Source: Psychrobacillus sp. BL-248-WT-3 (lineage in GTDB: Bacteria > Bacillota > Bacilli > Bacillales_A > Planococcaceae). Taken from it: a stretch of 46,088 nt of DNA. A program made the position numbers and the translations under genes. The notes below the pieces were generated by a model. It did no database searches. It saw nothing but the letters and a program-made list of their open reading frames with translations, and was not told where the DNA came from. Where the stretch lies: contig NZ_JABAFC010000029.1 in assembly GCF_012843435.1 (NCBI RefSeq), forward strand, positions 1 through 46,088, written 5' to 3'. Below, piece after piece: positions 1-8,134 of the stretch. How positions within the stretch are numbered: position 1 is the stretch's first letter; the number at the start of each line of letters is the position of its first letter.

Positions 1-42
1 TATTTTCGTAATTTTGCATAATGATCATCTCCTATAGGAAAG

Positions 43-446
43 TTATGGTCATTTACACAAAATTTTATACGTTCTCCGTTTTTCTGTTGGTTATGGGACA
101 CTTTGCATGAGGTTATGGGCGCCTGGCAAGTTTACGGGCTATTTTGATTAATTTATGGGCTATTTTCTGGTGCTTATGGGACACTCTCCTTCCCTTTATG
201 GGACACTTTAGATGAAGTTATGGGCTCTTTCAGGATTTATGGGCGCATTCTATTGATTTACGGGCGCTTCCCGATTGGTTATGGGACATTTTGCATGAGG
301 TTAGGTGCACTTTTCCACTTTTTATGTGACACTTCCCAAGCGTTTAGGTGAGATTTTTGAGATTTTAGGAGTGGTTTGCTGACTTAGTTGCGATTTCTAT
401 GGATTTAAGTGCACTTTCCACATTCTTAAATACACTTCCCCTTTTT
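43..446. repeat. Degenerate tandem array, ~21-bp units with a 105-bp higher-order period
   Basis: Units begin with ttatggg or ttacggg and decay towards ttaggtg and ttaagtg on the right. Starts are at 91, 113, 132, 153, 174, 196, 218, 237, 258, 279, 301, 322, 344, 365, 384, 405 and 426, with weaker starts at 43 and 65. Unit lengths run 22-19-21-21-22 from 91 and repeat exactly as 22-19-21-21-22 from 196, so a block of five units (105 bp) is itself duplicated. After TTATGGG the units are mainly of two kinds, continuing gacac/gacat or gcg/gct. Stops occur in the frames I read, so it does not look coding. Function unknown. It fills the stretch left of the first gene. Confidence 0.85.
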
Positions 447-457
447 TTTATAATGTG

Positions 458-498
458 CCAAAACAAAACAGAGCCGAGGCATACAACTACCTCGGCTC
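458..498 (-). terminator. Intrinsic terminator of the crotonase-fold gene
   Basis: A 9-bp perfect stem (gagccgagg / cctcggctc) lies just past the stop codon of the minus-strand gene. In the transcript it is followed by a U-rich tract, read from the A-rich bases to the left of the stem. Confidence 0.8.
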
Positions 499-507
499 TC
501 ACTATCA

Positions 508-1290
508 TTACTCCCCTTTAAAGGCAGGTTTACGCTTTTGCACGAATGCTTGTATGCCTTCTTGGTGGTCTGTGGTTTTACGCATTGCTGTTTGACCTTT
601 TGCTTCGCCTCTTAAAATGGCTTGTAGTTCATTTATTTTAGACAGATGCAAGATTTCTTTAGAAGTAATCATTGCTGCTACAGGTGATGCTAACAGCTTT
701 TGGGCATAGGCTGCTGCTGTTGCATGTCCTGCTCCATCTGGCGCTACCTCGTCTACTAATCCTAATTTCTGTGCTTCCTTGCCGTTTAATAATTGTCCGC
801 TCCACATAAGCTGCTTTGCCTTAGGTATGCCGACTCTTTCTTTTAAGAAGAAGTGACCCCCTCCATCAGGTATCAAGCCAATTCCGATGAAGTTCATCGC
901 TAGCTTACTATTTTCCTCGGCGATAATAATATCGCAGCCTAATACCATACTAAAGCCAAGACCAGCTGCCGCACCATGTACGGAGGCAATCGTAATTTGA
1001 GGCAATGTATACAAGCTTGTTGCGATACGAGTTAAATAGTCCATGGCAGCTTCTATATCGAGTGGCTTTTCATCGCTGAGCATTGCTTTAATATCCCCGC
1101 CAGCTGAAAATGCACGGCCTTCTCCTTTAATGATTAAAACCTGGACAGATTTATTTCCTCTCAGCTCATCAAGAATATCTGCTAATTCCTCCATCATTGT
1201 TTCATCCATAGCGTTCATTGCATTTGGTCTGTTTAACGTTAGTGTGGCGATACGACCCTCTTGTTCAAATAGTAAAGTTTTGTACATCAT
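508..1290 (-). CDS. Enoyl-CoA hydratase/isomerase (crotonase) family protein
   Basis: This is a 260-residue crotonase-fold protein of normal family length, expected to act on acyl-CoA thioesters in the cytoplasm. Visible motifs are the first oxyanion-hole loop SAGGDIKAM (about residues 62-70), the second HGAAAGLG (about 105-112) and the IPDGGG segment (about 140-145). The two glutamates used by classical hydratases are not at their usual places. The aspartate in IPDGGG is instead reminiscent of PaaG/ECI-type isomerases, so double-bond isomerisation is as likely as hydration. The start chosen is the ATG pair after AAAGGGG; a reading frame eight codons longer lacks a ribosome binding site. The gene stands alone with its own terminator. 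B. subtilis yhaR is a plausible relative, but that is inference. Confidence 0.85.
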   Translation of the reverse strand: MMYKTLLFEQEGRIATLTLNRPNAMNAMDETMMEELADILDELRGNKSVQVLIIKGEGRAFSAGGDIKAMLSDEKPLDIEAAMDYLTRIATSLYTLPQITIASVHGAAAGLGFSMVLGCDIIIAEENSKLAMNFIGIGLIPDGGGHFFLKERVGIPKAKQLMWSGQLLNGKEAQKLGLVDEVAPDGAGHATAAAYAQKLLASPVAAMITSKEILHLSKINELQAILRGEAKGQTAMRKTTDHQEGIQAFVQKRKPAFKGE

Positions 1291-1365
1291 AAAATCCCCT
1301 TTGTGAATAGTCATTCATTTTTATAATTCGTCATTAATTACTTTAATCCTTCTTTTTAGCCAATA

Positions 1366-1397
1366 AAAAAAGCTCTAAGCAAGAAGCCTAGAGCTTT
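1366..1397 (-). terminator. Intrinsic terminator after yheA
   Basis: The stem aaagctcta / tagagcttt (1369-1377 with 1389-1397) is followed, in the minus-strand sense, by a run of T. It ends the yheB-yheA transcript. Confidence 0.8.
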
Positions 1398-1406
1398 AAA
1401 TCCATC

Positions 1407-1751
1407 TTAAATTCCTTCATACAAATCTTGAACTGGTTTTAGTAACACACGATTGATCTCTTCAATCATTTGGCTAAGTGCCATTTCAGATTGTAGCATG
1501 TGAAAGATTTTCTCGTTTGTTTGCGCAAGTTGTGCCGTTTTTTGTGCGTATTCAATCTCTTCCCCAGAGATTTCTTCGCCCTTCATTTGCTTTTCTTGTA
1601 AGGCAAGCTGAATTTTGCGGAAGCTTTGGAATAATACAAGTGCCTCTTGATCTGATTTTACTGATTCTACTGCTGCTTTCACGTTTGCGAATTCATCTGT
1701 TTGGCGTAGTGATGCCTCTAGTTTGTTAATGTCGTCATAAATGTTAATCAT
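1407..1751 (-). CDS. yheA: YlbF/YmcA-family protein YheA
   Basis: A 114-residue, highly helical, charged protein with no membrane segment. Length and the Q/E/K-rich helical pattern fit the YlbF/YmcA (Com_YlbF, formerly DUF964) family. Paralogues in that family form a complex that affects RNA processing and development, but YheA itself has no established role. It lies 40 bp downstream of yheB on the same strand, the pairing seen in B. subtilis, and the terminator follows immediately. The start ATG has AAAGGAG about 10 bases upstream. The family call rests on length, composition and neighbour. Confidence 0.8.
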   Translation of the reverse strand: MINIYDDINKLEASLRQTDEFANVKAAVESVKSDQEALVLFQSFRKIQLALQEKQMKGEEISGEEIEYAQKTAQLAQTNEKIFHMLQSEMALSQMIEEINRVLLKPVQDLYEGI

Positions 1752-1791
1752 GTTTTATATGCTCCTTTTTTAGGCTCTAACACGCCTTTTA

Positions 1792-2934
1792 TTAGCTAGT
1801 TAGGAATACGATTAGACCTTGTATAATTCCTATAAGTCCCCCTAATACACCACCGAGAACAGTAATCATTTTGAATTCTCTTTTAGAGATTCCAAGTACG
1901 ATATCCTCTAATCGTGCAACTGGGAATGAGTCAACCTGCTCTTTAACCATTTCCTCTAGCTTCATTTTACGCAATACTTCCTCTAATTTAGCCTCTGCCT
2001 CAACAAAAGCAAAATTAGTTATTTTCGGTACCATTTGGGTCTCGACCCATTCAGAGGCACCAGGGAAGTAATGGTTTAAACTATAATTTAATCTATCTTC
2101 AATTGCAAGCTGCTCTCTTAAATATGCCTTGACGTTGACTACTAGTGGATCAAAATCAAAGCCTTCCATCATCTCAGCCAATGGTCGATCCTTAAGCTTC
2201 TCCCACTCGTTTTGAACAATGTTTTCGAGCATCACTTTTGTTCCAGGTGCCCGTAGAAACTTTAAAATTTCAGGCTGTACCTTGCCCACAAGTGAGTTGG
2301 AATCTCCCATAAACATTTGTATCATATTACCAAGTGTTCCTTTAGTAGAAAGGAAATCATCAATCAGCTTCTTAACTGTACTTTTACCTTCTTCTGATTG
2401 GAAAAATTCCTCACCCTTATGAAGAATATAAGAAACAATATCCCCAACCTTGCTATTGGCCTTTTCTTGCCAATCTAGTGGAGCAATTTGACGAATTGTC
2501 TCATTCTCTAACTTTGCTAAAATACGATTGAACTGTATATCAACCTGTTCATCTATTTTTGCATTCACAAGAGATGGCACAGATTCAATTCCTGCAAGCT
2601 TCAACCAATCATGTACAGTTTTATCTGATTGTAATATATTTTTATTTAGCTGCTTTACAACAAAGTCATTAGCCTTACTCTTCATTGCATCATTAAAGTA
2701 CTTCTTTTTGAAAATATCCGGAGTCAATAAATGCTTGATAACAGTTATTCCTAATTGTTTGGCAAGCTCATCCCGTCGCTTTGGTATCAAACCTGGAGTA
2801 AACGGAACTCTCCATGATCCTATATACTTTGCTTCATGTGGTCTAAATAGCATTTTAATGGCAAAATGGTTAGTAACCGCTCCAATTGCTGCTCCAACGA
2901 CTGCCATGAATATGATTGTCCATAAAAAACCCAT
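1792..2934 (-). CDS. yheB: DUF445 membrane protein YheB
   Basis: About 380 residues. An N-terminal membrane segment leads into the NHFAIKMLFRP motif typical of DUF445 proteins, then a long soluble amphipathic helical region, and a glycine-rich C-terminal membrane segment (about 357-378) ending at the stop. The family is found in spore-forming Firmicutes; its molecular role is not established, and a membrane-tethered role is inferred. A GTG three codons upstream is possible, but AAGGTGAG sits at the right distance for the ATG chosen here, giving the N-terminus MGFLWTIIFM. It is the first gene of a two-gene operon with yheA. Confidence 0.85.
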   Translation of the reverse strand: MGFLWTIIFMAVVGAAIGAVTNHFAIKMLFRPHEAKYIGSWRVPFTPGLIPKRRDELAKQLGITVIKHLLTPDIFKKKYFNDAMKSKANDFVVKQLNKNILQSDKTVHDWLKLAGIESVPSLVNAKIDEQVDIQFNRILAKLENETIRQIAPLDWQEKANSKVGDIVSYILHKGEEFFQSEEGKSTVKKLIDDFLSTKGTLGNMIQMFMGDSNSLVGKVQPEILKFLRAPGTKVMLENIVQNEWEKLKDRPLAEMMEGFDFDPLVVNVKAYLREQLAIEDRLNYSLNHYFPGASEWVETQMVPKITNFAFVEAEAKLEEVLRKMKLEEMVKEQVDSFPVARLEDIVLGISKREFKMITVLGGVLGGLIGIIQGLIVFLTS

Positions 2935-2999
2935 CCATCTCACCTTTTTCCTCTAGCTTCTAGATTATTATAGCAGAGGAGGGAGAAACACAAAAACAA

Positions 3000-3389
3000 T
3001 TAGAGTGCATTGTACATCATCGAAAATCGAATGGCATGCTCTGTTTCATCATGCATAGCACAAAAAAGAGGTGCATATGCTTGTTGAATCGGTATTTGGA
3101 GCAGCATTTCCTTATAAACTTCCGCGGTTTCCAATTCATCCTTGACTGACTGCTTGACACAGGATTTTAAATCTTCACACGGGGGAACTTTCTGTAAGTT
3201 TTGAACAAAACTTCCTGTAAGCATATAATAGAGTTGTTGAAACATTTCATAATGGCTTTTTTCGTCCTCGTACACGTGCTCGATGAATTCTTGCCAGTAT
3301 GGATCGTCCGTCAGCTTATACATATCCATATAATGATGATAATCCGCGTACTCATTTTTAATTGCTTGTTCCAGTTTTTCAATAAACAA
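3000..3389 (-). CDS. Ferritin-like (rubrerythrin-type) diiron-domain protein
   Basis: A 129-residue all-helical protein with paired Glu...ExxH-like motifs: E13, then DEKSH (42-46), a central E-rich helix around 85-90 and DETEH (114-118). This arrangement is the usual metal-binding pattern of small four-helix ferritin-like proteins, so an iron- or peroxide-related role is possible. No rubredoxin domain follows. Cysteines at 71, 77 and 110 are not arranged as CxxC. It starts at a TTG with GAAGGAG seven bases upstream. It is divergent from yheE, with about 70 bp between. Confidence 0.7.
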   Translation of the reverse strand: MFIEKLEQAIKNEYADYHHYMDMYKLTDDPYWQEFIEHVYEDEKSHYEMFQQLYYMLTGSFVQNLQKVPPCEDLKSCVKQSVKDELETAEVYKEMLLQIPIQQAYAPLFCAMHDETEHAIRFSMMYNAL

Positions 3390-3462
3390 TTAGATGCTCC
3401 TTCACTAGTCATTTATACTAGTGTATGCGAGCAAATTCACTCACATGAAAGGTATGATTATA

Positions 3463-3666
3463 TTGCTACAACATTTCAGCTTTAAATCACTCTATGACAA
3501 CAAACAGCTGCCCGGCTGGTCAGTTTCTTTCTTTTACAAGCAACAAAGATTTGCTGCGGAATACGAACCGGATGGCACGATTAAGTGGCTTGGCGAAACT
3601 CCTCCAGACGAGGAAGCAGTCAAAAAAATGATTCATGAGCTTATGCTCTTCCATGTGTACGACTAA
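3463..3666 (+). CDS. yheE: YheE family protein (DUF5342)
   Basis: A small soluble protein of 67 residues if translation starts at TTG 3463 (N-terminus MLQHFSFKSLYDNKQLPGW). The aromatic-rich N-terminus, central DGTIKWLGETPP segment and helical end match B. subtilis YheE in style and place beside the yheA/yheB genes. GAAAGG lies 10 bases before the TTG. Nearer in-frame ATGs at 3445 and 3454 have either no site or one that abuts the codon, so the start is uncertain by up to six codons. Function unknown. Confidence 0.7.
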   Translation: MLQHFSFKSLYDNKQLPGWSVSFFYKQQRFAAEYEPDGTIKWLGETPPDEEAVKKMIHELMLFHVYD

Positions 3667-3690
3667 ACAAGAAAGGTGAACACTCAGTTT

Positions 3691-4245
3691 ATGAATAAAA
3701 AATATATAATACCAATAGTCACATTAGTGCTAGCAGCTTTATTAGCTGCTTGTGAAGAATCACCAGAAACTAGTACTGAGCTGGACAACCAGTCCCAAAA
3801 TAGTGAAGTATCTCAAGACAAAAAATCAGTCTTGGATGAAAACAAAAGTACATCAAATGACACTCAAGAAAATCCAGTGCCTAAGGATTCTACCTTAAAA
3901 GAAGAGTACTCCATAAAATTAAACAACACTAAATTAGAGACAGAAAAATTGAAGGCAACTGATTCTTCGACTTATGCGCTAAAAAAAGTGGAAGATGATA
4001 GATGGGAACTATGGGATAAACTGTTGAATGAAATATATGGTGAATTAAAGGAGCAATTGTCTCCAGAAGAAATGGAGCAATTAAGAGAAAATCAACGACA
4101 ATGGTTAAAAGATAGAGATGACCAAGCATTAGAAGCTTCTCTAAAATTTAAAGGCGGGACGCAGGAGCATTTAGAATATGTAGCTGTTCTAGCTAATCTT
4201 ACTGAAGAAAGATGCTATGAGTTAGTTGATCGTTATATGAAATAA
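3691..4245 (+). CDS. Lipoprotein with LprI-like (DUF1311) C-terminal domain
   Basis: A 184-residue secreted lipoprotein. A hydrophobic signal ends in the lipobox LLAAC (Cys21), followed by a low-complexity Ser/Thr/Asp/Gln-rich linker. The C-terminal ~90 residues have the features of the LprI N-terminal (DUF1311) domain: a WDKLLNEIYGEL helix, an NQRQWLKDRD motif and a late cysteine. Some members of that family inhibit lysozyme, which would be a role at the cell surface; here that is only inference. The ATG at 3691 gives a clean signal peptide, with AAGGTGA 11 bases upstream. A GTG at 3676 overlaps that site and is less likely. Confidence 0.7.
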   Translation: MNKKYIIPIVTLVLAALLAACEESPETSTELDNQSQNSEVSQDKKSVLDENKSTSNDTQENPVPKDSTLKEEYSIKLNNTKLETEKLKATDSSTYALKKVEDDRWELWDKLLNEIYGELKEQLSPEEMEQLRENQRQWLKDRDDQALEASLKFKGGTQEHLEYVAVLANLTEERCYELVDRYMK

Positions 4246-4333
4246 TTCAAGAATGTGATTTGAAAGTAAACAACTAAGCCTAAGGTCAAATAAAAAGGCA
4301 AAACGTACATACATGGAATGTTTATTCTATATA

Positions 4334-4365
4334 AAAAAAGAGCTTGGAGGACCAAGCTCTTTTTT
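4334..4365. terminator. Bidirectional intrinsic terminator
   Basis: The 14-bp arms aaaaaagagcttgg / ccaagctctttttt are separated by 4 bases. The A and T runs on either side let it end both the plus-strand lipoprotein gene and the minus-strand M20 hydrolase gene that converge here. Confidence 0.9.
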
Positions 4366-4378
4366 CTATATCCTGCAA

Positions 4379-5551
4379 TCAATTCTGTAGCTGTTCAAAA
4401 ACAGTCCCAATAAACATTTTACCAATATCCTTTATTGCGCGTTCGTCGATGTCGAACTTAGGATGATGATGTGGGTAGGTAGCTTTTAGTTCCTCGTTCC
4501 CTCCACCAATGATAAAATAAGCTCCCGGAATCTCGCGTTGATAATACGCATAATCCTCGCTTCCGTTCATCGGTTTCCCTGGAATAATGTTATCAGCCCC
4601 TAGAACCTGACTAGCCACCTTCTCTACACGCTTTGTTTCGATAGGGTCGTTAAAGATAGATGGACAATCCTTCACATATTTTAATTCGTACGTAGCGTCA
4701 GCAGCTTCGCAAGTGCTTTTAACTACTTGTTCTAGCTTCTGCTCGATTAGTGTGCGCACATCCTCGTCGTAGGTTCTCACTGTCCCTTTTATATAGGCAG
4801 TGTCAGGTATCACATTAGTAGTGCTTCCGCTTTGAAAAGAACCAACCGTAATTACTGCAGCCTTTAGTGGATCTACTCTTCTGCTAACAATTTGCTGTAG
4901 ATTTAATACAACCTGGCTTCCCGTCACTAAAGCATCAATCGTTTCATGAGGAGATGCCCCGTGCCCCCCTTTACCATGAATTGTTATATAAAAATCATCC
5001 TGTGCGGAGGAAGCATAGCCTTCTATCACACTAAATGTCCCATAGGGCTGAAGAGACATCACATGTGAACCATAGATAACGTCCACACCATCTAAGCTAC
5101 CGTCCTTAATCATATATTCGGCACCACCTGGAGTGGTCTCCTCGGCGAATTGATGGATGAACACTACAGTTCCTGGTACCTCGTCCTTGTGCTCACTTAG
5201 TACCTTTGCCACCCCTAAAAGTGCAGACGTATGTAAATCGTGCCCACATGCATGCATAACTCCTGGAACTTTTGATTTGTATGCTACTTCCTTCTCATCC
5301 TGAATAGGAAGTGCATCAAAGTCTGCTCGAAGTGCGATGGTTTTCCCTGGTTTCCCACCCTTTAGGTAACCTAAAACACCTCTCCCTCCAACTTCCGTTC
5401 GAACCTCTAATCCTAAGTTCCTTAAGTAAGCAGCAATTTTTTTAGGCGTCTCCACCTCGTGATGAGAAAGCTCGGGATACATATGCAAATCTCTTCGGAA
5501 ATCGACTAACTCGGGGTAAATCTCTTCTAATCTATTAAATAACTTTTCCAT
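4379..5551 (-). CDS. M20 family amidohydrolase (N-acyl-amino-acid or aminobenzoyl-glutamate type)
   Basis: A 390-residue metal-dependent amidohydrolase of the M20D subfamily, which removes acyl groups from amino acids or related amides in the cytoplasm. Visible metal and catalytic signatures are RADFDALPI (about 75-83), MHACGHDLHT (99-108; Cys and His ligands), the EETTPGGAEYM segment (catalytic Glu-Glu) and C-terminal GSEDYAYY. The lid domain HGKGGHGASPHET is intact. The ATG has AGGAGG six bases upstream; a frame 19 codons longer runs back into the transporter gene. It lies 28 bp downstream of a YfcC-type transporter, so uptake of a peptide- or amide-like substrate followed by hydrolysis is a sensible joint role. 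Substrate not determinable from sequence. Confidence 0.9.
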   Translation of the reverse strand: MEKLFNRLEEIYPELVDFRRDLHMYPELSHHEVETPKKIAAYLRNLGLEVRTEVGGRGVLGYLKGGKPGKTIALRADFDALPIQDEKEVAYKSKVPGVMHACGHDLHTSALLGVAKVLSEHKDEVPGTVVFIHQFAEETTPGGAEYMIKDGSLDGVDVIYGSHVMSLQPYGTFSVIEGYASSAQDDFYITIHGKGGHGASPHETIDALVTGSQVVLNLQQIVSRRVDPLKAAVITVGSFQSGSTTNVIPDTAYIKGTVRTYDEDVRTLIEQKLEQVVKSTCEAADATYELKYVKDCPSIFNDPIETKRVEKVASQVLGADNIIPGKPMNGSEDYAYYQREIPGAYFIIGGGNEELKATYPHHHPKFDIDERAIKDIGKMFIGTVFEQLQN

Positions 5552-5579
5552 TGTAATCCTCCTAAATAACACAACTGTA

Positions 5580-6998
5580 TCATGCTGGCCAAAAGAATAG
5601 ATGAGCAATCGTTACAAAAACTGCTCCCATTATAAATTGTATCAAAATTAATGGCCACAACCAACGAACCCATTTTCCATAAGAGATCTTAGCCATGGCA
5701 AGAGCTGCTAATATTAGCCCACTTGTAGGTGCGATAATATTTGTGATTCCGTCTCCCATTTGATAAGCCAATACTGCCGTTTGTCTGCTTACTCCTAACA
5801 AATCAGATAAAGGGGCCATAATAGGCATAGTTAAAGCTGCCTGACCACTGCCTGATGTAACAATAAGATTAAGCAATGTTTGCATAACATACATACCGAT
5901 CGCCGTTAAGCTAGAAGGAAACTTCTCAACTAAATTAGTAATTCCATACAGTATGGTGTCTATTGTATTACTATCGTTTAAAATAACTAATGCCCCATAG
6001 GCAAAGCCAACTACTAATGCCCCTACAACTATTTCTTCACAGCCTCGAACAAAGGATTTTGTAATCTCATTAAATTTCAGTCGATTAACCAATCCAATAA
6101 CGATTGCCATGATTAAAAATAATGCTGAAATCTCTGTTATAAACCATCCAAATTTCAATACCCCAAAAGCCATTCCAACCATTGTGACTACTAGAATCGC
6201 AATAATAACTCCTTGAGTTTTTGTGATAGTGTCCTGTTTCATCGCTTCAATATCAATATTTCTATTTTTATCTTCCTCATACATAATACTTTTGGTTGGG
6301 TCTTTCCTTATTTTATTGGCATAAATCATTACATATGCAATAGATATTGCCATGAAAGCAATCCAAAAGCCAATGCGTGGACCCATGCCTGAAAAAATTG
6401 GAACCTCCGCGATTCCTTGGGCAACTCCAATGGTAAATGGATTCATAAAGGCTGCTGTAAATCCAGCTGAAACCCCAACAATAACCATGGCGGCCCCTAC
6501 GATGGAATCAAATCCCATAACTATGGCAATCGGCACTAAAATCAAGATGAAAGGTAGTGCTTCTTCAAACATTCCTACTGCTGCTCCAGCCACTCCAAAA
6601 AACATCATTACTACTGGAATAATGAGCATTTCTTTTCCTTTCATCTTAGTGGATAAGGAACCAAATGCACCTTCTATCGCCTTTGACTCTCTAAATAGAT
6701 TGAATGAGCCTGCCACCATAAAAATAAAGAAAATAATTGGAGCAGCTTCGACCATTCCTTTATGTATAGCATTAAATATATCTAAGAAGCCCGCAGGACT
6801 AGAATCGATAGTTTGATAGGAGCCGTCTACTACGATTGTACGACCATCTGCATTCTCTACGCGATCATATTGTCCAGCTGGAATAATATAAGTTAATACA
6901 GCCATGATTATAACAACGGTAAATAAAATAACGAATGGATGTGGCGCTTCTCTAATCTTTTTCTTTTTTGTGGATACTTCTTTCAAGGCTGTTGTCAT
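5580..6998 (-). CDS. YfcC family membrane transporter
   Basis: A 472-residue polytopic membrane protein with about 12 hydrophobic segments, a charged cytoplasmic N-terminus rich in lysine (STKKKKIREAPHPF) and the TSGSGQAALTMPIMAPL segment typical of the YfcC/DcuC-like superfamily. Members are annotated as basic amino acid, C4-dicarboxylate or short-chain fatty acid transporters, so the substrate is open. AAAGGAG lies nine bases before the ATG. It heads a two-gene operon with the M20 hydrolase, suggesting import of the hydrolase substrate or exchange of its product. A weak promoter-like pair (ttgtct, 17 bp, caatag) lies upstream around 7075-7105. Confidence 0.85.
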   Translation of the reverse strand: MTTALKEVSTKKKKIREAPHPFVILFTVVIIMAVLTYIIPAGQYDRVENADGRTIVVDGSYQTIDSSPAGFLDIFNAIHKGMVEAAPIIFFIFMVAGSFNLFRESKAIEGAFGSLSTKMKGKEMLIIPVVMMFFGVAGAAVGMFEEALPFILILVPIAIVMGFDSIVGAAMVIVGVSAGFTAAFMNPFTIGVAQGIAEVPIFSGMGPRIGFWIAFMAISIAYVMIYANKIRKDPTKSIMYEEDKNRNIDIEAMKQDTITKTQGVIIAILVVTMVGMAFGVLKFGWFITEISALFLIMAIVIGLVNRLKFNEITKSFVRGCEEIVVGALVVGFAYGALVILNDSNTIDTILYGITNLVEKFPSSLTAIGMYVMQTLLNLIVTSGSGQAALTMPIMAPLSDLLGVSRQTAVLAYQMGDGITNIIAPTSGLILAALAMAKISYGKWVRWLWPLILIQFIMGAVFVTIAHLFFWPA

Positions 6999-7283
6999 TC
7001 TAGCTTTCTCCTTTGCTCGTTAAAATTATGTTCCTTTTTTTATCCCACTACGTAGTTTCCCCTTTTCATCCCCTTCTCTATTGTGAACCATTAAAGTTAT
7101 AGACAATTAAGAATATATAGTCTAATACTTTTAACAAACTTTACTATAAACAAAATTAACATTCAATACAGAATTGAAAAAATATTATATTTAAATATCG
7201 TTTCAGCAAAACAAATTCATAAATCTGTTTTTACAATATTCTAATTATGATAAAATTGAGATTAGTAGGAGGTGCTCTTCTTC

Positions 7284-7316
7284 ATGGGTATTCGAAATTT
7301 AAAGTACAACCTGTAA
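7284..7316 (+). CDS. Ten-codon leader ORF upstream of the methyltransferase
   Basis: ATG to TAA encodes MGIRNLKYNL, with AGGAGG 11 bases upstream (7267-7272). Its stop codon lies inside the left arm of a hairpin that masks the next ribosome binding site, a layout like a translational attenuator. Translation is not proven. A tttaca / taaaat promoter-like pair at 7230-7256 has a short 15-bp spacer. Confidence 0.45.
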   Translation: MGIRNLKYNL

Positions 7317-7335
7317 GAAATAAAATTACAGGAGG
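7310..7335 (+). promoter_or_regulatory. Hairpin masking the methyltransferase ribosome binding site
   Basis: The arms cctgtaa (7310-7316) and ttacagg (7326-7332) pair perfectly over a 9-base loop. The right arm takes in the first bases of the Shine-Dalgarno AGGAGG (7330-7335). A ribosome ending at the leader stop would open the stem. Confidence 0.5.
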
Positions 7336-7341
7336 AAAAAG

Positions 7342-8091
7342 ATGCATTCCAATTGGCAACAGAAATTTTATGAAAAACAATTTGATTTTATAAACGATCA
7401 TAACTACAATGATTCCTTATTTTATCAACAGGAAGCAGAAGCTATTCAGGAACAAGCTGGGAAACCGTTTAAAGCAGTTTTAGAATTAGGGGCAGGCTAT
7501 GGGAAATTAGCAAATGCAATTGCAGCGTTAGGCAAAAATGTTACTACGATTGAGTTAGCTGACAAAATAGTTAAGTATGCGCTTCAAAACGCACACCCTA
7601 GCGTAGAAGCAATCTGTGCTGATTTTTATACTGTAAGGTTGAAAAAGAAATTTGATATTGTGCTCTATATAGATGACTTTGGTGTTGGATCTGATCAAGA
7701 CCAAGTCAACATACTCAAACGTATATATGACTGGTTGAATATCGATGGAATTGCTTTAATAGATATTTATCAGCCTTTATATTGGAAGAATGTAAATGGA
7801 ATAGAAATGCAGCCCACAAATGATCCAACAGTTCAACGGCAATACGGGTATATCAAGGAGACTCAATCTATGACTGACACATGGTGGAGTGTAGAGGACG
7901 CAGAAGAAAAATTCACACAAATACTAGCATGTTATGCACCCGCACAAATAGATGAGTTGTGTCATCAAGCAGGCTTACAAGTAGTAGGCTACTTTCCTGG
8001 AGGGGCAATGGACTACAACACATGGGCCTATCAGCAGGTTGCCAGCTTAGAAAACTGCTTATCTTATCGAATAAAAGTAAAAAAGAAATAA
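7342..8091 (+). CDS. Class I SAM-dependent methyltransferase
   Basis: A 249-residue soluble protein with the SAM-binding motif I VLELGAGYGK at about 46-55, an acidic end to the next strand (TTIELADK) and the FDIVLYIDDFGVG segment around motif IV. It transfers a methyl group from S-adenosylmethionine; the acceptor is not evident. Nothing specific for Erm or rRNA methyltransferases is present. The motif order and overall layout resemble small-molecule methyltransferases. The ATG has AGGAGG six bases upstream, partly masked by a hairpin and preceded by a ten-codon ORF, so translation may be conditional. Confidence 0.85.
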   Translation: MHSNWQQKFYEKQFDFINDHNYNDSLFYQQEAEAIQEQAGKPFKAVLELGAGYGKLANAIAALGKNVTTIELADKIVKYALQNAHPSVEAICADFYTVRLKKKFDIVLYIDDFGVGSDQDQVNILKRIYDWLNIDGIALIDIYQPLYWKNVNGIEMQPTNDPTVQRQYGYIKETQSMTDTWWSVEDAEEKFTQILACYAPAQIDELCHQAGLQVVGYFPGGAMDYNTWAYQQVASLENCLSYRIKVKKK

Positions 8092-8096
8092 TATTT

Positions 8097-8130
8097 AAAG
8101 CAACCTTTGTTTAATCACAAAGGTTGCTTT
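8097..8130. terminator. Bidirectional terminator between methyltransferase and MFS genes
   Basis: The stem aaagcaacctttg / caaaggttgcttt is 13 bp and perfect, over an 8-base loop. It separates two converging genes. Confidence 0.85.
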
Positions 8131-8134
8131 TATG

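Noticed and set aside
91-300. Repeat-protein gene in the 105-bp period (35 codons)
   Set aside because: In-frame stops occur in the frames read, and unit lengths of 19 and 22 break the phase within a block.
43-446. CRISPR array
   Set aside because: The units are contiguous with no unique spacers, period about 21 bp, and there are no cas genes.
3676-3690. GTG start for the LprI-like lipoprotein
   Set aside because: The GTG overlaps the ribosome binding site; the ATG at 3691 gives a normal signal peptide.
7046-7055. actacgtagt palindrome upstream of the YfcC gene as an operator
   Set aside because: Ten bases only, and such a palindrome is expected often by chance.
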